Source: Halomonas ramblicola (GTDB taxonomy: Bacteria; Pseudomonadota; Gammaproteobacteria; Pseudomonadales; Halomonadaceae). From it: a stretch of 64,000 nt of DNA. The position numbers were made by a program, and so were the translations under genes. Location of the stretch: positions 315,138 through 379,137 of the forward strand of contig NZ_JAUFPL010000017.1 in assembly GCF_030409215.1 (NCBI RefSeq). The letters run 5' to 3'. Below are positions 8,103 to 20,785 of this stretch, in pieces (the first letter of the stretch is position 1; every line of letters starts with the position of its first letter). The notes beneath the pieces are model-generated. The model was not told the origin of the DNA, made no database searches, and was given only the letters and a program-made list of their open reading frames with translations.

Positions 8103-10360
8103 GCGCCCTCCTCGTCCCGTTCTTCCCTGAGCGACAGGCCAACCCGGCGCACCAGGTCCACGAACCCCGGGAAGGAGGTAGCCACGTTGGCGCAGTCGTC
8201 GATGCCGATCTCCTCGCCGGCCCGCAGCGCGGCGATGGTGAAGGCCATGGCGATGCGATGATCGCCCCGGCTGTCGATGCGCCCACCGCCATAGTTCGGC
8301 CCCTCGCCGCCGCGCCCGACGATATCGATACCGTCCGGCAGCAGGGTGTTCTCCACGCCCAGCGCGGTCAGGCCATCGGCCATGGCCTGCAGGCGATCGG
8401 ACTCCTTGACCCGCAGCTCCTCGGCGCCCCGCAGCCGGGTGGTCCCTTCCGCATTCGCGGCGGCGATGAACAGCGCCGGGAACTCGTCGATGGCCAGCGG
8501 CACCTGGTCCACGGGGATCTCGATGCCGTGAAGCGGCGCGTAGCGGATATGCAGGTCGGCCACCGGCTCGCCGCCCACCTCGCGCTCGTTTTCCAGGCGC
8601 AGGTCGGCGCCCATCAGCTCGAGGATATTGATCACCCCGATGCGGGTCGGGTTGATGCCGACGTGCTCCAGCACCAGGTCGGACCCCGGGGTGATGGCCG
8701 CCGCCACCAGGAAGAAGGTGGCAGACGAGATGTCCGAGGGCACGTCGATGGGGGCCGCGGTCAACCTGCCGCCGCCCGACAGCCAGCAGGTGTCGCCCTC
8801 ACGGTGCACCTCGTAGCCGAAGCCGGCCAGCATGCGCTCGGTGTGGTCGCGGGTCGGCGCCGGCTCGCGCACCCGGGTCTCGCCCTCGGCGTAGAGGCCG
8901 GCGAGCAGCAGGCAGGACTTCACTTGGGCACTGGCCATGGGCATGTCGTAGGTGATGCCCTTGAGTGCCTTGCCACCATGGATGTGGAGAGGCGGACGAC
9001 CACCCTCGGCGGTGTCGATCTCGGCGCCCATCAGGCGCAGCGGATCGGCCACCCGGCCCATGGGGCGCTTGGTCAGCGAGGCGTCGCCGGTCAGCTCGGT
9101 GTCGAAGGCCTGGCCGGCCAGGAGCCCCGAGAAGAGGCGCATGGCGGTGCCGGCGTTGCCCACGTAGAGGGATCCCGCGGGGGGCTTGAGGCCGTGCATG
9201 CCCACCCCGTGGACGGTCACCCGTCCCTGGTGGGGGCCCTCGATGGCCACGCCCATCTCGCGGAAGGCCTGCAGGGTGGCCAGGCTGTCCTCGCCCTCGA
9301 GGAAGCCCTTCACCTCGGTGACGCCCTCGGCGAGGGCACCGAGCATGATGGAGCGGTGGGAGATCGACTTGTCGCCGGGCACACGGATGCGCCCGCTGAC
9401 GCCGCCGCCGGGACCCACCCGGTAGCGCAGCTGCTTGCCGTCTTGTTGCATCTGGTATTCCGCCTGATAGCTGGTCTGGTTGAGCAGGGATTCGAAATAG
9501 TGTCGCGCGTGACTGGCCCGATCGAAGGTGGCCAGCATGGCATCGCCGTCGCCGGCCTCCACGGCCCGGCGCAGGCGCGCCAGGCCCGCCTCGAAGTCGT
9601 CCAGGGCGGCCAGCACCGCCTCGCGATTGGCGGCGAAGATGTCGCGCCACATCACCGGGTCGCTGCCGGCGATGCGGGTGAAGTCGCGAAAGCCCCCGGC
9701 GGCGTAGCGGAAGATGGCCAGGCGCTCGTCCTGGCGCGCCAGGGTGTCCACCAGGGAGAAGGCCAGCAGGTGCGGCAGGTGGCTGGTACGGGCCAGCACC
9801 TGGTCATGGCGTGCCACCTCCATCTCCAGCACCTCGGCGCCGCAGGCCGTCCAAAGGTCGCGCACCCGGGCGATTGCCGCGGGGTCGGTATCCGCCTCCG
9901 GGGTGAGGATCACCTTGTGGCGCGCATAGAGCCCGGGGTCGGCCGCCGCCACGCCGCTCTTCTCGGAGCCGGCGATGGGGTGGCCCAGCACCAGGCACGG
10001 CGGCACCCGACCGAAGGCGGCGACGGCGCAGTCGCGAATGGTCGCCTTGGTGCTGCCCACATCGGTGATCACCGCCTCGGGAGCGGCGCGTTCGAGGCAG
10101 GCGGCCAGCTCGGTCATCACGCCGCGCATGGCCAGCACCGGCACCGCCAGCACGATCATGGAGGTGCCTTCCACCAACGGCGTGAGACGGGTATCGCCGC
10201 GGTCGATCAGGCCCATCTCGATGCCCCGGGCGATCTCGTCGGCATCCGGGTCGCAGGCGAGGATCTCGCCGCGATGGCCGGCAGCGCGCAGGGCCGCGGC
10301 GAGCGAGCCGCCGATCAGCCCCAGGCCGACGATCAGGATGCGAGACTCACGAACCCGCAT
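8099..10360 (-). CDS. tyrA-aroA: Fused prephenate dehydrogenase / EPSP synthase
   Basis: This 753-residue bifunctional protein joins two aromatic pathway enzymes. Residues about 6-300 are a TyrA-type dehydrogenase: the Rossmann motif is [11 protein letters not shown], with the catalytic-region segments [12 protein letters not shown] and [11 protein letters not shown]. Residues about 312-753 are EPSP synthase: PGDKSISHR at 328-336 binds phosphoenolpyruvate and shikimate 3-phosphate, and GNAGTAMRL and the GDHRIAMA region are also present. The fusion is known in pseudomonads and relatives. It lies three bases after pheA and overlaps cmk, so it is in an operon. The fusion ties tyrosine synthesis to the common shikimate step. 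Confidence 0.96.
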   Translation of the reverse strand: MRVRESRILIVGLGLIGGSLAAALRAAGHRGEILACDPDADEIARGIEMGLIDRGDTRLTPLVEGTSMIVLAVPVLAMRGVMTELAACLERAAPEAVITDVGSTKATIRDCAVAAFGRVPPCLVLGHPIAGSEKSGVAAADPGLYARHKVILTPEADTDPAAIARVRDLWTACGAEVLEMEVARHDQVLARTSHLPHLLAFSLVDTLARQDERLAIFRYAAGGFRDFTRIAGSDPVMWRDIFAANREAVLAALDDFEAGLARLRRAVEAGDGDAMLATFDRASHARHYFESLLNQTSYQAEYQMQQDGKQLRYRVGPGGGVSGRIRVPGDKSISHRSIMLGALAEGVTEVKGFLEGEDSLATLQAFREMGVAIEGPHQGRVTVHGVGMHGLKPPAGSLYVGNAGTAMRLFSGLLAGQAFDTELTGDASLTKRPMGRVADPLRLMGAEIDTAEGGRPPLHIHGGKALKGITYDMPMASAQVKSCLLLAGLYAEGETRVREPAPTRDHTERMLAGFGYEVHREGDTCWLSGGGRLTAAPIDVPSDISSATFFLVAAAITPGSDLVLEHVGINPTRIGVINILELMGADLRLENEREVGGEPVADLHIRYAPLHGIEIPVDQVPLAIDEFPALFIAAANAEGTTRLRGAEELRVKESDRLQAMADGLTALGVENTLLPDGIDIVGRGGEGPNYGGGRIDSRGDHRIAMAFTIAALRAGEEIGIDDCANVATSFPGFVDLVRRVGLSLREERDEEGA

Positions 10361-10363
10361 GGC

Positions 10364-11455
10364 CTAGAGCACGCCGATCGGATAGGAGCCCAGCACCTTC
10401 ACCTCGGAGGCGCGCAGCCTCACCTCCTCGAGGACCGCCGCCACCCGCGGCTCGTCGCGATGCCCCTTGAAGTCGATGAAGAACACGTAGTTCCAGACCC
10501 CGCTGCGCGAGGGTCGGGTCTCCAGGCGCGTCATGTCGATCTGGTGGCGATGGAAGGGCTCCAGCAGGTCGTGCAGGGCACCGGGCTGGTTGCGCATGGC
10601 CACCACGATGGAGGTCTTGTCCTCGCCGGACATGGGCACGTCCTGGTGGCCGATGATCAGGAAGCGCGTGGAGTTGTCGGGGCGATCCTCGATTTTCTCG
10701 GCGAGCCGGGTCAGGCCATACAGCTTGGCCGCCATGTCACCGGCGATGGCCGCGCTGTGCCATTCGGTCTTGACCAGGCGCGCCGCCTCGGCGTTGGACG
10801 CCACCGGCACCCGCTCGGCATGGGGGAAGTGGGCATCGAGCCACTTGCGGCACTGGGCGAAGGATTGCGGGTGGGAGTAGATCCGCGACACCTTGTCCTG
10901 GCGGGTGGTCTCGCCCACCAGCAGATGGTGGTGGATGCGCAGCACCACCTCGCCGCTGATGACGAGCCCCGAATCCATGAAGGAATCCAGGGTATGGTTG
11001 ATCACCCCCTCGGTGGAGTTCTCCACCGGCACCACGCCGTAGTTGGCGGCACCGGCCTCCACCTCGCGGAACACCTCGTCGATGGCCGCCATGGGCAGGC
11101 TGATGGCGCTGTCGCCGAAGTGCTTGAGGGTGGCCTGCTGGGTGAAGGTGCCCTCCGGCCCCAGGTAGGCCACCTTGACCGGCTGCTCCAGCGCCAGGCA
11201 GGCGGACATGATCTCGCGGAACAGCCGGGCGACCTCCTCGCTGTCCAGCGGCCCCTTGTTGAGGGCCATGATCCGACGCAGCACCTGGGCCTCGCGCTCC
11301 GGGCGATAGAACACCGCCTGGGGATCCCTGGCGGTCTTGACCTGGGCCACCTGCTGAGCGCAGGCCGCCCGCTCGTTGATCAGGTGGAGGATCTCGCTAT
11401 CCAGCTCGTCGATGCGGCTTCGCAGCGCATCGAGATCGATGGGGGTGTCATTCAT
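10364..11455 (-). CDS. pheA: P-protein: chorismate mutase / prephenate dehydratase
   Basis: The bifunctional enzyme of phenylalanine synthesis has 363 residues. Residues 5-90 are an AroQ chorismate mutase (LDALRSRIDELDSEILHLINERA). Residues about 95-270 are prephenate dehydratase (AYLGPEGTFTQQA, VPVENSTEGVI). The C-terminal ACT domain carries the feedback-binding motifs GALHDLL and ETRPSR, so phenylalanine inhibition is expected. It lies 56 bases after serC; the gap contains two AGCGCCG repeat units adjoining the serC stop codon. Confidence 0.97.
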   Translation of the reverse strand: MNDTPIDLDALRSRIDELDSEILHLINERAACAQQVAQVKTARDPQAVFYRPEREAQVLRRIMALNKGPLDSEEVARLFREIMSACLALEQPVKVAYLGPEGTFTQQATLKHFGDSAISLPMAAIDEVFREVEAGAANYGVVPVENSTEGVINHTLDSFMDSGLVISGEVVLRIHHHLLVGETTRQDKVSRIYSHPQSFAQCRKWLDAHFPHAERVPVASNAEAARLVKTEWHSAAIAGDMAAKLYGLTRLAEKIEDRPDNSTRFLIIGHQDVPMSGEDKTSIVVAMRNQPGALHDLLEPFHRHQIDMTRLETRPSRSGVWNYVFFIDFKGHRDEPRVAAVLEEVRLRASEVKVLGSYPIGVL

Positions 11456-11497
11456 GCTTGTCCCCTGATGTCCGTTATGTGTCCAGTGTTACGGCGC

Positions 11498-11514
11498 CTG
11501 GCGCTCGGCGCTTA
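11498..11514. repeat. Two AGCGCCG-type units abutting the serC stop codon
   Basis: On the minus strand the serC stop codon TAA runs directly into AGCGCCGAGCGCC, almost two copies of the heptamer that forms the array at 799-839. This is the same stop-codon arrangement as the different heptamer array after rnt (TAA then GCTGG units). Confidence 0.7.
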
Positions 11515-12630
11515 ACCATGCCGCTGCTCGAAGTCGGCCATGAAGTCGATCAGGGTATCCACGGCGACCTCCGGCACGGCGTTGTAGAGGCTCGCGCGCA
11601 TGCCGCCGACGCTACGGTGGCCCTTGAGGTTGAGCAGCCCGATCGCCTCGGCCTCCTCGAGAAACGCCTTGTCGAGGCGATCGTCGGCCAGCACGAAGGG
11701 GACGTTCATCCGCGACCGGTTCGCCACCGAGATGGGATTCGAGTAGAGATCGCTGCCATCGATGGCCGCATAGAGCTTGCTCGCCTTGCGTGCATTGATC
11801 TCGCCCATGGCTTCCAGGCCACCGACCTCTTCCTTGAGCCATTCGAACACCAGGCCCGCCAGGTACCAGCTGTAGGTGGCCGGGGTGTTGATCATCGAAC
11901 CCGCCTCGCTGAGCGCCTTGTAGCCGAACAGCGTGGGCATGTCGGCACGCGCGCGATCCAGCAGGTCGTCGCGCACGATCACCACCACCAGGCCCGCGGG
12001 TCCGATGTTCTTCTGGGCCCCGGCGTAGATCACCCCGAACTTCGAGACATCCAGCGGCCCGCAAAGAATGCTCGAGGACATATCGCAGACCAGCGGCACC
12101 TCACTGCCATCCGGCCGGCGCGGCCCTCCCCCTTCACTGCCGGGGATATAGTCGAACTCGAGCCCACCGATGGTCTCGTTGGCGGTGTAGTGCAGATAGG
12201 CGGCGTCCGCGGAGAGCGCGATCTCCTCGGGCCGCGGCACGGCGGTGTGGCGATTGGCCTCGCTACTGGCGGCCAGGTGAACTCCACCGAACAGGTGGCG
12301 CGCCTCCTTGATCGCCTTCTGCGCCCAGATGCCGGTGTGAACGAAGTTGGCGCTCCCCCCCTGCCCCAGCAGGTTGTAGGGCACGGCGGCGAACTGCTGG
12401 GTGGCCCCGCCCTGGGTGAAGAGCACCCGGTAGTTGGCGGGAATGGCCAGCAACTCGCGCAGGTCGGCCTCGGCTTTCTCGGCGATGGCCACATACTCGG
12501 GTGCACGGTGGCTCATCTCCATCACCGACAGCCCACGGCCGTGGTAGTCCAGCAGCTCGTCGCGGGCCCGCTCCAGCACCGCGGTGGGCAGCGCCGCCGG
12601 ACCGGCGCAGAAGTTGAAGTGACGTGTCAT
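11512..12630 (-). CDS. serC: Phosphoserine aminotransferase
   Basis: SerC transfers an amino group to 3-phosphohydroxypyruvate in serine synthesis and also serves pyridoxal phosphate synthesis. The 372-residue protein starts RHFNFCAGPAALP, contains the PLP lysine in YAGAQKNIGPAG, and has the usual length. It lies 18 bases downstream of gyrA and upstream of pheA in the leftward block, the order seen in Pseudomonas. Confidence 0.97.
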   Translation of the reverse strand: MTRHFNFCAGPAALPTAVLERARDELLDYHGRGLSVMEMSHRAPEYVAIAEKAEADLRELLAIPANYRVLFTQGGATQQFAAVPYNLLGQGGSANFVHTGIWAQKAIKEARHLFGGVHLAASSEANRHTAVPRPEEIALSADAAYLHYTANETIGGLEFDYIPGSEGGGPRRPDGSEVPLVCDMSSSILCGPLDVSKFGVIYAGAQKNIGPAGLVVVIVRDDLLDRARADMPTLFGYKALSEAGSMINTPATYSWYLAGLVFEWLKEEVGGLEAMGEINARKASKLYAAIDGSDLYSNPISVANRSRMNVPFVLADDRLDKAFLEEAEAIGLLNLKGHRSVGGMRASLYNAVPEVAVDTLIDFMADFEQRHG

Positions 12631-12648
12631 CGGTGTCGTCTTTCCGTT

Positions 12649-15303
<2,655 letters not shown>

Positions 15304-15414
15304 GGGTCGTCGAATCCTTTGCACTGCAAGAGGTTGGCCGCCCTCAGTGGCGTTGCCGCGGGCGCCCAATAACAGCCTCCCATCATACCACCCCGAGCGG
15401 GCAAAGGCAGCGCG

Positions 15415-15801
15415 CTATTCGATCACCAGCGGCTCGAGCCGCGTACGCAGCTCGCCCTCGATGGGCATGGCCTGGCCGACGGTCGTATCGAGCAGCACGA
15501 AGGTCAGGGTGGCGGCGCTGACCAGGGCACCGTCGCGTACCCGGCGAATCCGCTGATGCATCTTCGCACTGCGCCCACCCAGCGCCGAGAGGCGACTGTC
15601 GATCTCCAGGTCATCGCCGGCGAGGGCCGCCTCGTGGTAGTCGATGTTCAGGTTCACCGCCACGAAGGCCAGGCCCCCGTCCTGCAGCCACCGGAACAGC
15701 TCGGGCCGTTCGTCGAACCAGGCCCAGCGCCCCTCCTCGAGGAATTCCAGGTAACGGGCGTTGTTGACATGGCCGTAGCCGTCGAGGTGATAGCACTCGT
15801 T
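15415..15801 (-). pseudogene. Acyl-CoA thioesterase (4HBT hotdog), 5' end disrupted
   Basis: The reading frame encodes a 4-hydroxybenzoyl-CoA/YbgC-type thioesterase. It has the HLDGYGHVNNARYLEFLEEGRW active-site region, then LNIDYHEAALAGDDLEI and a normal C-terminus. However, the frame is closed by TAG TAA (15802-15807 on the plus strand) only two codons before the conserved core, leaving no N-terminal strand. No ATG, GTG or TTG lies between those stops and the GTG codons after the catalytic segment. A preceding ATG reads straight into the stops. It looks like a 5'-truncated or frameshifted gene, or a sequencing indel. It is divergent from rdgC, with only about 80 bases between. Confidence 0.6.
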
Positions 15802-15884
15802 TTACTACATCCCGGCGATCGACGCTGGCACCCAGGCGCCCCTTCAGGGATAATGGCGCCCCTTTTCGCCGGGAAAAATGCTTC

Positions 15885-16808
15885 ATGTGGTTCAAGCACT
15901 TACACCTTTATCGGCTACACGATGCCCCCGAGCTGGACGCCGCCACCCTCGAGGAGGCCCTCGCCGAACAGGCGGCCCGCCCGCTGGGCGGTCAGGATCC
16001 GCGTCGCCTGGGCTGGACACCGCCCGCCGGGCGTGCCGGCACTCACCGCCTGCACGAGTTGCAGGGACAGCGCCTGCTCAGCGCCCTGCGCCAGGAGCGC
16101 CTGCTGCCCGCCTCGGTGGTACGCGAGGAGGTGGACGAGCGCGCCGCCGAGGTGGAGGCCCGCGAGGGGCGCAAGCTGCGCCGTCAGGAGAAAAGCACCC
16201 TCAAGGAGCAGGTGATCGAGGAACTGCTGCCGCGAGCCTTCGTGCGCAGCCAGCGGATCGACCTGTGGTGGGACACCCGGCGGCAGCTGATCGGCATCGC
16301 TGCCAGCTCGCGTTCCCGCGCCGAGGAAGTGCTGGACCTGTTGCGCGAAACCCTGGGCAGCCTCAAGGTCACCCCGCTCACCAGCCAGACGCTGCCGATG
16401 CGCGCCATGACCCAGTGGCTGGTCGAACCCGACTCGCGCCCCGCTGACATGACGCTCGGCGACCAGGTGGAGCTGAAGGCCAAGGGTGACGACGGTGTGC
16501 TGCGCGCCCGCCAGGTGGACCTCGACAGCGACGAGATCCAGCAATTGCTGGAGAGCGGCCGCCAGGCCAGCAAGCTGGCCCTGGAGATCGATGGCCGGCT
16601 AAGCTTCGTGCTGCACGACGACCTGGCCCTGAAATCGCTGCGCTTCGGCGACGCCCTGATCGACGAGGCCAATGCCAGTGACGACGGCGACGACGCCCTG
16701 GTGCGCCTGGAAACCGACTTCGTGCTGATGGCCCAGTCCCTGGGCGACAACATCGAGCGCCTGATCGCCTGGCTGGGCGGCGAGTCTGGTGCCACGAGCA
16801 AGCCGTGA
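15885..16808 (+). CDS. rdgC: Recombination-associated protein RdgC
   Basis: RdgC forms a ring around double-stranded DNA and modulates RecA. The 307-residue length is typical. The sequence starts MWFKHLHLYRL, contains LPRAFVRSQRIDLWWD and GDQVELKAKGDDGVLRARQVDL, and ends in a helical FVLMAQSLGDNIERLIAWLGG segment, all family hallmarks. The stop codon overlaps a possible GTG start of the acyltransferase, suggesting a two-gene operon. Confidence 0.95.
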   Translation: MWFKHLHLYRLHDAPELDAATLEEALAEQAARPLGGQDPRRLGWTPPAGRAGTHRLHELQGQRLLSALRQERLLPASVVREEVDERAAEVEAREGRKLRRQEKSTLKEQVIEELLPRAFVRSQRIDLWWDTRRQLIGIAASSRSRAEEVLDLLRETLGSLKVTPLTSQTLPMRAMTQWLVEPDSRPADMTLGDQVELKAKGDDGVLRARQVDLDSDEIQQLLESGRQASKLALEIDGRLSFVLHDDLALKSLRFGDALIDEANASDDGDDALVRLETDFVLMAQSLGDNIERLIAWLGGESGATSKP

Positions 16809-16813
16809 GAGCC

Positions 16814-17983
16814 ATGAGCGAGATTCGACCCGACACCACTGCCGCGGACCCCTGGGCCGAGATCCGTCCCTACAATGACGACGAGGTCGCCGAGGTGCTG
16901 TCGCACCTGGCCCACGAGCCCGAGCTGCTCGACGCCCTGACCCGCTATCGCCTGCCGCGCCTGTCACGCTTCATGCCGAGCCTGTCGCGCACCCTGGCCA
17001 GCCTGGCGATCCGCCGCGAGGTGCGCGGGGTAACCAGCGTCAAGGCCTTCCAGCGGCGCATCGCCGACTACATGGAGCGGATGATCCGCACCACCACCGA
17101 CGACTTCGAGACCGAGGGGCTCGACGCCCTGGATCCGGATACCGCCTACCTGTTCATCGGCAACCATCGCGACATCTCCCTGGACCCGGCCTTCGTCAAC
17201 TACGCCCTCTACCTGGCCGGTCGCGACACGGTGCGCATCGCCATCGGCGACAACCTGCTCAAGAAGCCCTACGTCAACGACCTGATGCGCCTCAACAAGA
17301 GCTTCATCGTGCCCCGCAGTGCCCGCGGCAAGCGCGCCATGCTGGCCGCCTACCAGAAGCTCTCCGGCTACATCCGCCACTCCATCACGGAGGATAACCA
17401 CTCCATCTGGATGGCCCAGCGCGAGGGGCGCGCCAAGGACGGCATCGATCGCACCGACCCGGCGATCCTCAAGATGATGACCATGGCACGCCGCGCCGAG
17501 GACCGTGAGATCGGCATCGGCGAGGCGATCCGCGAACTGCGCCTGGTACCGGTGGCCATCAGCTACGAATACGATCCCTGCGACCTGCAGAAGGCCCGGG
17601 AACTCCACGCCATGCATGCCGACGGCAACTACGAGAAGGGGCAATTCGAGGACATCCAGTCCATCGTGGCCGGCATCACCGGCCACAAGGGGCGGGTCAA
17701 GCTGAGCTTCGGCACCCCGCTCGGCGCCGACTTCGACAGCCCCGAGGCGGTGGCCGCCGAGATCGATCGCCAGGTGCTGGAAGGCTATCAACTGTTTCCC
17801 AGCCACTACCTGGCACTGGAGGCACTGGGCGACGCCCCAGAACTGGTCGATCGGTCGGCCATCAGCGATGCCGACCGGGCCCGCTTCAAGGCGCGCCTGC
17901 AAGAGGTTCCGGAAGCGCTGCGCCCCTGGTGGCTCGCCCAGTACGCCAACCCCGTGCGCAACAAGGCCGGACGGTGTCGGTAA
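16814..17983 (+). CDS. 1-acyl-glycerol-3-phosphate acyltransferase-like protein
   Basis: This 389-residue protein has the PlsC-type acyltransferase signature in FIGNHRDISLDPAFVNY (residues about 118-135), followed by NKSFIVPRSARGKRAM and QREGRAKDG. The latter corresponds to the EGTR-like glycerophosphate-binding block, here modified. The motif is HX5D rather than the usual HX4D. Substrate is unknown. A GTG at 16805 overlapping the rdgC stop is an alternative start three codons upstream; I chose the ATG. Confidence 0.75.
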   Translation: MSEIRPDTTAADPWAEIRPYNDDEVAEVLSHLAHEPELLDALTRYRLPRLSRFMPSLSRTLASLAIRREVRGVTSVKAFQRRIADYMERMIRTTTDDFETEGLDALDPDTAYLFIGNHRDISLDPAFVNYALYLAGRDTVRIAIGDNLLKKPYVNDLMRLNKSFIVPRSARGKRAMLAAYQKLSGYIRHSITEDNHSIWMAQREGRAKDGIDRTDPAILKMMTMARRAEDREIGIGEAIRELRLVPVAISYEYDPCDLQKARELHAMHADGNYEKGQFEDIQSIVAGITGHKGRVKLSFGTPLGADFDSPEAVAAEIDRQVLEGYQLFPSHYLALEALGDAPELVDRSAISDADRARFKARLQEVPEALRPWWLAQYANPVRNKAGRCR

Positions 17984-18079
17984 GAGGATGGGCGTGCCGC
18001 CGACGCCTCGCCCCTGCTGCTCGCATTAGCGTTTCCCGGCACCTAGACTTTAGCCAACGCTGATCGATGCGAGTCGCCC

Positions 18080-18787
18080 ATGCCGCCAGCTTCACCTAGC
18101 CCGCTGCCATCGCCGGAGCGTCGCCGCTTCCTGGCGGGGCTCGGCGCCCTGGCGCTGGCAGGCGGCCTGGGCCTTCGCCCTACCCTCGTCGACGCCAGCT
18201 TCGACCCTTCCCGACTGCGCCAGAGCATGCAGCGCCAGTACGGCCAGCGCGGCCTGGCCGTACTGGAGGAGTGGTTCGAGCTTCTCGAACGGTTGAGGGA
18301 TGCCGACCTGCGCCGCCGCCTCGAAGGCGTCAACGACTTCTTCAACCGCCGGGTGCGCTGGATCGACGACATCCGCGCCTGGGGCCAGGAGGACTATTGG
18401 GCCACCCCGCTGGAGGCCCTGGGCAAGGGAGAGGGCGACTGCGAGGACTACTCCATCGCCAAGTACGTGACCCTCAAGCAACTCGGCGTTCCGGGTGACC
18501 AGTTGCGCATGATCTACGTACGAGCGCGCATCGGCCGCGGCCGGAACGCCCAGGCGCACATGGTGCTGGGCTACTACGAGACGCCCTCGGCCGAGCCACT
18601 GGTCCTCGACAATCTGGTGCCATCGATCACCCCCGCCTCGCAGCGCACCGACCTCGACCCGCTGTTCAGTTTCAACAGCCAGGGGCTGTGGGCCGGCGGT
18701 AGCAGCGAGTCGCGGGCCGATCCCCTGGCGCGTCTCTCACGGTGGCGCCGGGTGCTCGATCGCATGCGCGAGCAGGGATTCATCTAG
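18080..18787 (+). CDS. lapG: Periplasmic adhesin protease LapG
   Basis: LapG is a calcium-dependent transglutaminase-like cysteine protease that clips the N-terminal anchor of LapA-type adhesins to release biofilm. The 235-residue protein starts with a twin-arginine-like export signal (ERRRFLAGLGALALAGGLGL). It carries the catalytic triad at C121 (GEGDCEDYS, whose acidic residues also fit the calcium site), H160 (AQAHMVL) and D177 (LVLDNL). The spacing matches Pseudomonas LapG. It is followed after 11 bases by lapD, its regulator, and its presumed target is encoded 2.4 kb further on. Confidence 0.92.
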   Translation: MPPASPSPLPSPERRRFLAGLGALALAGGLGLRPTLVDASFDPSRLRQSMQRQYGQRGLAVLEEWFELLERLRDADLRRRLEGVNDFFNRRVRWIDDIRAWGQEDYWATPLEALGKGEGDCEDYSIAKYVTLKQLGVPGDQLRMIYVRARIGRGRNAQAHMVLGYYETPSAEPLVLDNLVPSITPASQRTDLDPLFSFNSQGLWAGGSSESRADPLARLSRWRRVLDRMREQGFI

Positions 18788-18798
18788 GGAGATCCATC

Positions 18799-20718
18799 AT
18801 GTCGCTCATCAAGCAGCTCTGGTTGACCATCGCGGTACTGCTGCTGCTCGCCTTCGGCGGCAGCCTGTTCATCGGCGTCTCCACCAGTCGCCACTACATC
18901 GAGCAGGAAGTGGAGATCAAGAACGCCGATAACGCCAATGCCCTGGCACTGACCATGAGCCAGATGGAGAAGGACCCGGTGACCATCGGCCTGCTCATGG
19001 CCGCCCAGTTCGATACCGGCCACTATCGCCGCATCGAGCTGCGCGATCCCGACGGCGAGGTCATCGACTTGCGCGAGGGGCCGGAGCAGGTGGAGGACGT
19101 GCCGAACTGGTTCGTCGACCTGGTGCACTTCGACGTCCGCCCCGGCAGCGCCGTGATCCAGGACGACTGGCGCCAGTACGGCACCCTCACCCTGGAGAGC
19201 CAGCACAGCTTCGCCTACCGCTCCCTGTGGCGCAGCACCCTGGCCCTGTTGGGCTGGTTCGCGCTGGCCGGAGCGATCAGCCTGGCACTGGCCGCCTGGA
19301 TCGTGCACAGCATTCGCAGCCCGCTGCGCAGCGTGGTGGAACAGGCCCGCGACATCGGCTATCGGCGCTTCGCTACCTCGCCGGAACCCCGCACCCGCGA
19401 GCTCAAGGAAGTGGTCCAGGCCATGAACCAGCTCTCCACTTCCGTGGCCGAGATGCTCGGCCGCGAGAGCGAACGCCTCGATGCGCTGCGCAAGCGGCTG
19501 CAGCATGATCCGGTGACCGGCATCCTCAACCGGTCGGCCTTCCTGGAACAGCTGGCGATCATGCTCGAGAGCCATGACCGGCGCGCCACCGGCAGCCTGG
19601 CCCTGGTGCGCATCTCGCGCCTGGGCGAGGTCAGCGAGCACCTCGGCCACGCCGAGACCGACCGGCTGCTCAAGACGCTCGCCCAGGAGCTGGAGCAGCT
19701 CGGCAATGTCCGTGGGGAGGGGGTCGCCGGCCGCCTGAGCGGCAGCGACTTCGCCCTGCTGGTACCCGGCACCGTGGAGCCTGCCCCACTGGGGCGCGAA
19801 CTGACCCATCGCCTGGGCACCCTGCAAGAGGGACTGGAGGAAGTCGCCGTGGGCCTGCCCTCCGCCCTGATCGCCTACGCCCAGGGCGACCGCCCTGCCG
19901 CCCTGCTGGCCAGCCTGGACGGCGCGCTCGCCACCGCCGAGAACCGCGGCGACCTGGCCCAGTTGATCGCCGAGGGTCCCCAGCGCCTGCCGCTGTTCAA
20001 CACCCACGCCGACTGGCGCCAGGCGCTCACCCAATCGCTCCAGGACGGCGTCTACCTCGGGCGTTTCCCGGTGCTGGACGCCGAGGGCAAGCTGCTTCAC
20101 CTCGAATGCCCCTCGCGGCTGCGCCTCAAGGGCGAATGGCGCCAGGCCAGCGTCTTCATGCCATGGATCTCCCGACTGCAGCTCGACACCCAACTGGACA
20201 TGGCGGTAGCTCGCGAGACGCTGCGCGAGATAGACCGGCACGGCAAGCCGCTGGGCATCAACCTCTCACCCGCCTCGGTGTGTAATGCGCGCTTCGTTCT
20301 CGACCTGCGCGGCCTGATGCAATCCTACCGCCATGCGGCCGCCAAACTGTGGCTGGAAGTCCCCGAGTCCATGGTGATCCACGACCTGGAGAGCTTCCGC
20401 AGCCTGTGCCGCGAACTCCAGCCCTTCGGCTGCCGGCTGGGCCTGGAACACGTGGGCCGCGAGTTCCGCCGCATCTCCGACCTGCAGGCCCTGGGCCTCA
20501 GCTACCTCAAGATCGACGCCTCCCTGATCAGGGGCATCGATGGCAGTCGCGAACAACAGACGATCCTGCGCGGCATGGCCACCCTCTGCCACTCCATCGG
20601 CATCCTCGCCATCGCCGAGGGCGTCGACACCCTGCAGGAGGCCGAACTGCTGCATGAACTGGGCATGGACGGCGTCACCGGGCCCGGCATCCGGCAGCTG
20701 GATCGCCCCGGCGGCTGA
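18799..20718 (+). CDS. lapD: c-di-GMP receptor LapD with degenerate GGDEF and EAL domains
   Basis: LapD is an inner-membrane receptor that sequesters LapG when c-di-GMP is high. The 639-residue protein has a TM helix at about 6-28, a periplasmic output domain (about 30-150), a second TM at about 150-172, a HAMP segment (IRSPLRSVVEQ), a GGDEF-like domain and an EAL-like domain. The GGDEF motif is replaced by SGSDF and the EAL signature is degenerate (HLECPSRL), so it should bind c-di-GMP without making or degrading it. The start at 18799 has GGAGAT upstream. It forms an operon with lapG. Confidence 0.93.
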   Translation: MSLIKQLWLTIAVLLLLAFGGSLFIGVSTSRHYIEQEVEIKNADNANALALTMSQMEKDPVTIGLLMAAQFDTGHYRRIELRDPDGEVIDLREGPEQVEDVPNWFVDLVHFDVRPGSAVIQDDWRQYGTLTLESQHSFAYRSLWRSTLALLGWFALAGAISLALAAWIVHSIRSPLRSVVEQARDIGYRRFATSPEPRTRELKEVVQAMNQLSTSVAEMLGRESERLDALRKRLQHDPVTGILNRSAFLEQLAIMLESHDRRATGSLALVRISRLGEVSEHLGHAETDRLLKTLAQELEQLGNVRGEGVAGRLSGSDFALLVPGTVEPAPLGRELTHRLGTLQEGLEEVAVGLPSALIAYAQGDRPAALLASLDGALATAENRGDLAQLIAEGPQRLPLFNTHADWRQALTQSLQDGVYLGRFPVLDAEGKLLHLECPSRLRLKGEWRQASVFMPWISRLQLDTQLDMAVARETLREIDRHGKPLGINLSPASVCNARFVLDLRGLMQSYRHAAAKLWLEVPESMVIHDLESFRSLCRELQPFGCRLGLEHVGREFRRISDLQALGLSYLKIDASLIRGIDGSREQQTILRGMATLCHSIGILAIAEGVDTLQEAELLHELGMDGVTGPGIRQLDRPGG

Positions 20719-20747
20719 TCGACAGTCGACCCTGGAAACGCACCCAG

Positions 20748-20785
20748 AACGCCATCGCCCCGCCTGCAGGCGGGGCGATGGCGTT
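20748..20785. terminator. 38-bp perfect palindrome between convergent genes
   Basis: AACGCCATCGCCCCGCCTG is followed with no loop by its exact complement. It lies 30 bases after the lapD stop and before the 3' end of the convergent small gene. It should act as a bidirectional terminator, although no T-tract follows. The right arm runs directly into the GGCGTT hexamer repeat. Confidence 0.6.

Noticed and set aside
8258-11515. Plus-strand open frame of over 1000 codons opposite tyrA-aroA and pheA
   Set aside because: It spans several real genes on the opposite strand, is His/Gln-rich antisense sequence and lacks any domain signal.
15611-15895. Alternative minus-strand frame as the missing thioesterase N-terminus
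   Set aside because: Its residues do not resemble the hotdog N-terminal strand and it covers the core in the wrong frame; it might contain the original start only if a frameshift is proven.
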